Under the pieces are notes generated by a model. That model worked only from the letters and a program-made list of their open reading frames with translations. It did no database searches and was not told the origin of the DNA. Source: Hydractinia symbiolongicarpus (lineage: Eukaryota; Cnidaria; Hydrozoa; Anthoathecata; Hydractiniidae). Taken from it: a stretch of DNA of 64,000 bases. Shown here in pieces: positions 63,705 to 64,000 of this stretch. Each line of letters begins with the position of its first letter. Position 1 is the first letter of the stretch. The translations under genes and the position numbers were made by a program. The stretch lies in assembly GCF_029227915.1 (NCBI RefSeq), contig NC_079888.1, positions 18,640,001 through 18,704,000 of the forward strand, given 5' to 3'.

Positions 63705-63803
63705 AAATGCCTTTTAAAATGAGCAACAAAGCAACTCTTGCGGTTCAAAACGCAGCAACACGCCCAGCAATGGTTCAGTCTCTACGTATCGCAGGAGGAA
63801 GAG
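63705..63803 (+). CDS. First coding exon of an unidentified gene (continues past the window)
   Basis: A splice acceptor (TTTGTTTGTAG) is followed two bases later by ATG at 63707 and a 32-codon frame beginning MPFKMSNKATLAVQNAATRP, ending in a phase-1 GTGAAT donor. Codon use looks like that of the neighbouring exons and the splice signals are good. There is no signal peptide and no recognised motif. The remaining exons lie beyond the window, so the product cannot be named. Confidence 0.6.
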
Positions 63804-64000
63804 GTGAATAATGTTTATTATCCCACACTATATGAGTATCCAGAGGAACTGTCTCGATTATTATAAACTTAAGTTGTCTAATTATGAAATTATAATTTTT
63901 AAAAGATTTTTGTCTTTAGCTAATTGAAAAATAGATTTGAGCAAAGTAGATAATTATCAGATAGCACTTGCTACCCAGACTTTATAACGTTTAGCATTCT

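Overview
The window is AT-rich eukaryotic DNA from an animal, most likely a cnidarian and plausibly a hydrozoan. Pointers are short exons with GT-AG introns, tandem astacin metalloprotease genes, CR1/L2-like LINE, Helitron and P-element-like transposons, and splice acceptors a few bases upstream of start codons, as expected where mRNAs are trans-spliced to a leader (known in hydrozoans). The species cannot be fixed from the sequence alone. Gene models here are hand-spliced from reading frames, splice sites and phase continuity; no transcripts were available.

Layout. 1-2200: remnant of an astacin gene, a broken tandem copy of the next gene. 2200-11339: gene-poor DNA with a tRNA-like SINE. 11340-23780: a 13-exon astacin-family protease (653 residues) with signal peptide, propeptide, furin-like site, complete catalytic domain, a threonine-rich mucin-like linker and an unfamiliar Cys/Arg-rich C-terminal domain. 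24669-25241: a 32-bp satellite with an 8-mer higher-order period. 27910-32130: a second, 11-exon astacin (447 residues) with a 9-residue tandem repeat and a lysine-rich tail.

33300-50460 is a transposon graveyard. Two non-autonomous Helitrons lie head to tail on the minus strand (33301-37831). A degraded LINE with PHD-like finger, endonuclease and reverse transcriptase runs on the minus strand (38841-42142). A third Helitron (42766-45576) sits inside a LINE ORF1 and is an inverted copy of one of the first two. A P-element-like THAP transposon (46484-50458) carries a transposase gene and a convergent zinc-finger gene, both broken. At 53218-54190 a tRNA-derived SINE is split by a 588-bp MITE with a 5-bp target duplication.

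56190-62121: a 10-exon gene for a 519-residue single-pass membrane receptor with a Cys-containing ectodomain and a long cytoplasmic tail rich in tyrosine motifs. These include an ITAM-like pair (Tyr418/Tyr432), a YxxM, an NPxY and a duplicated phospho-tyrosine-like motif. It is the most interesting single gene here. The first coding exon of another gene begins at 63707.

How the genes relate: the astacins are diverged tandem paralogues that share exon layout and intron phase. The receptor and the transposons have no evident functional link to them.
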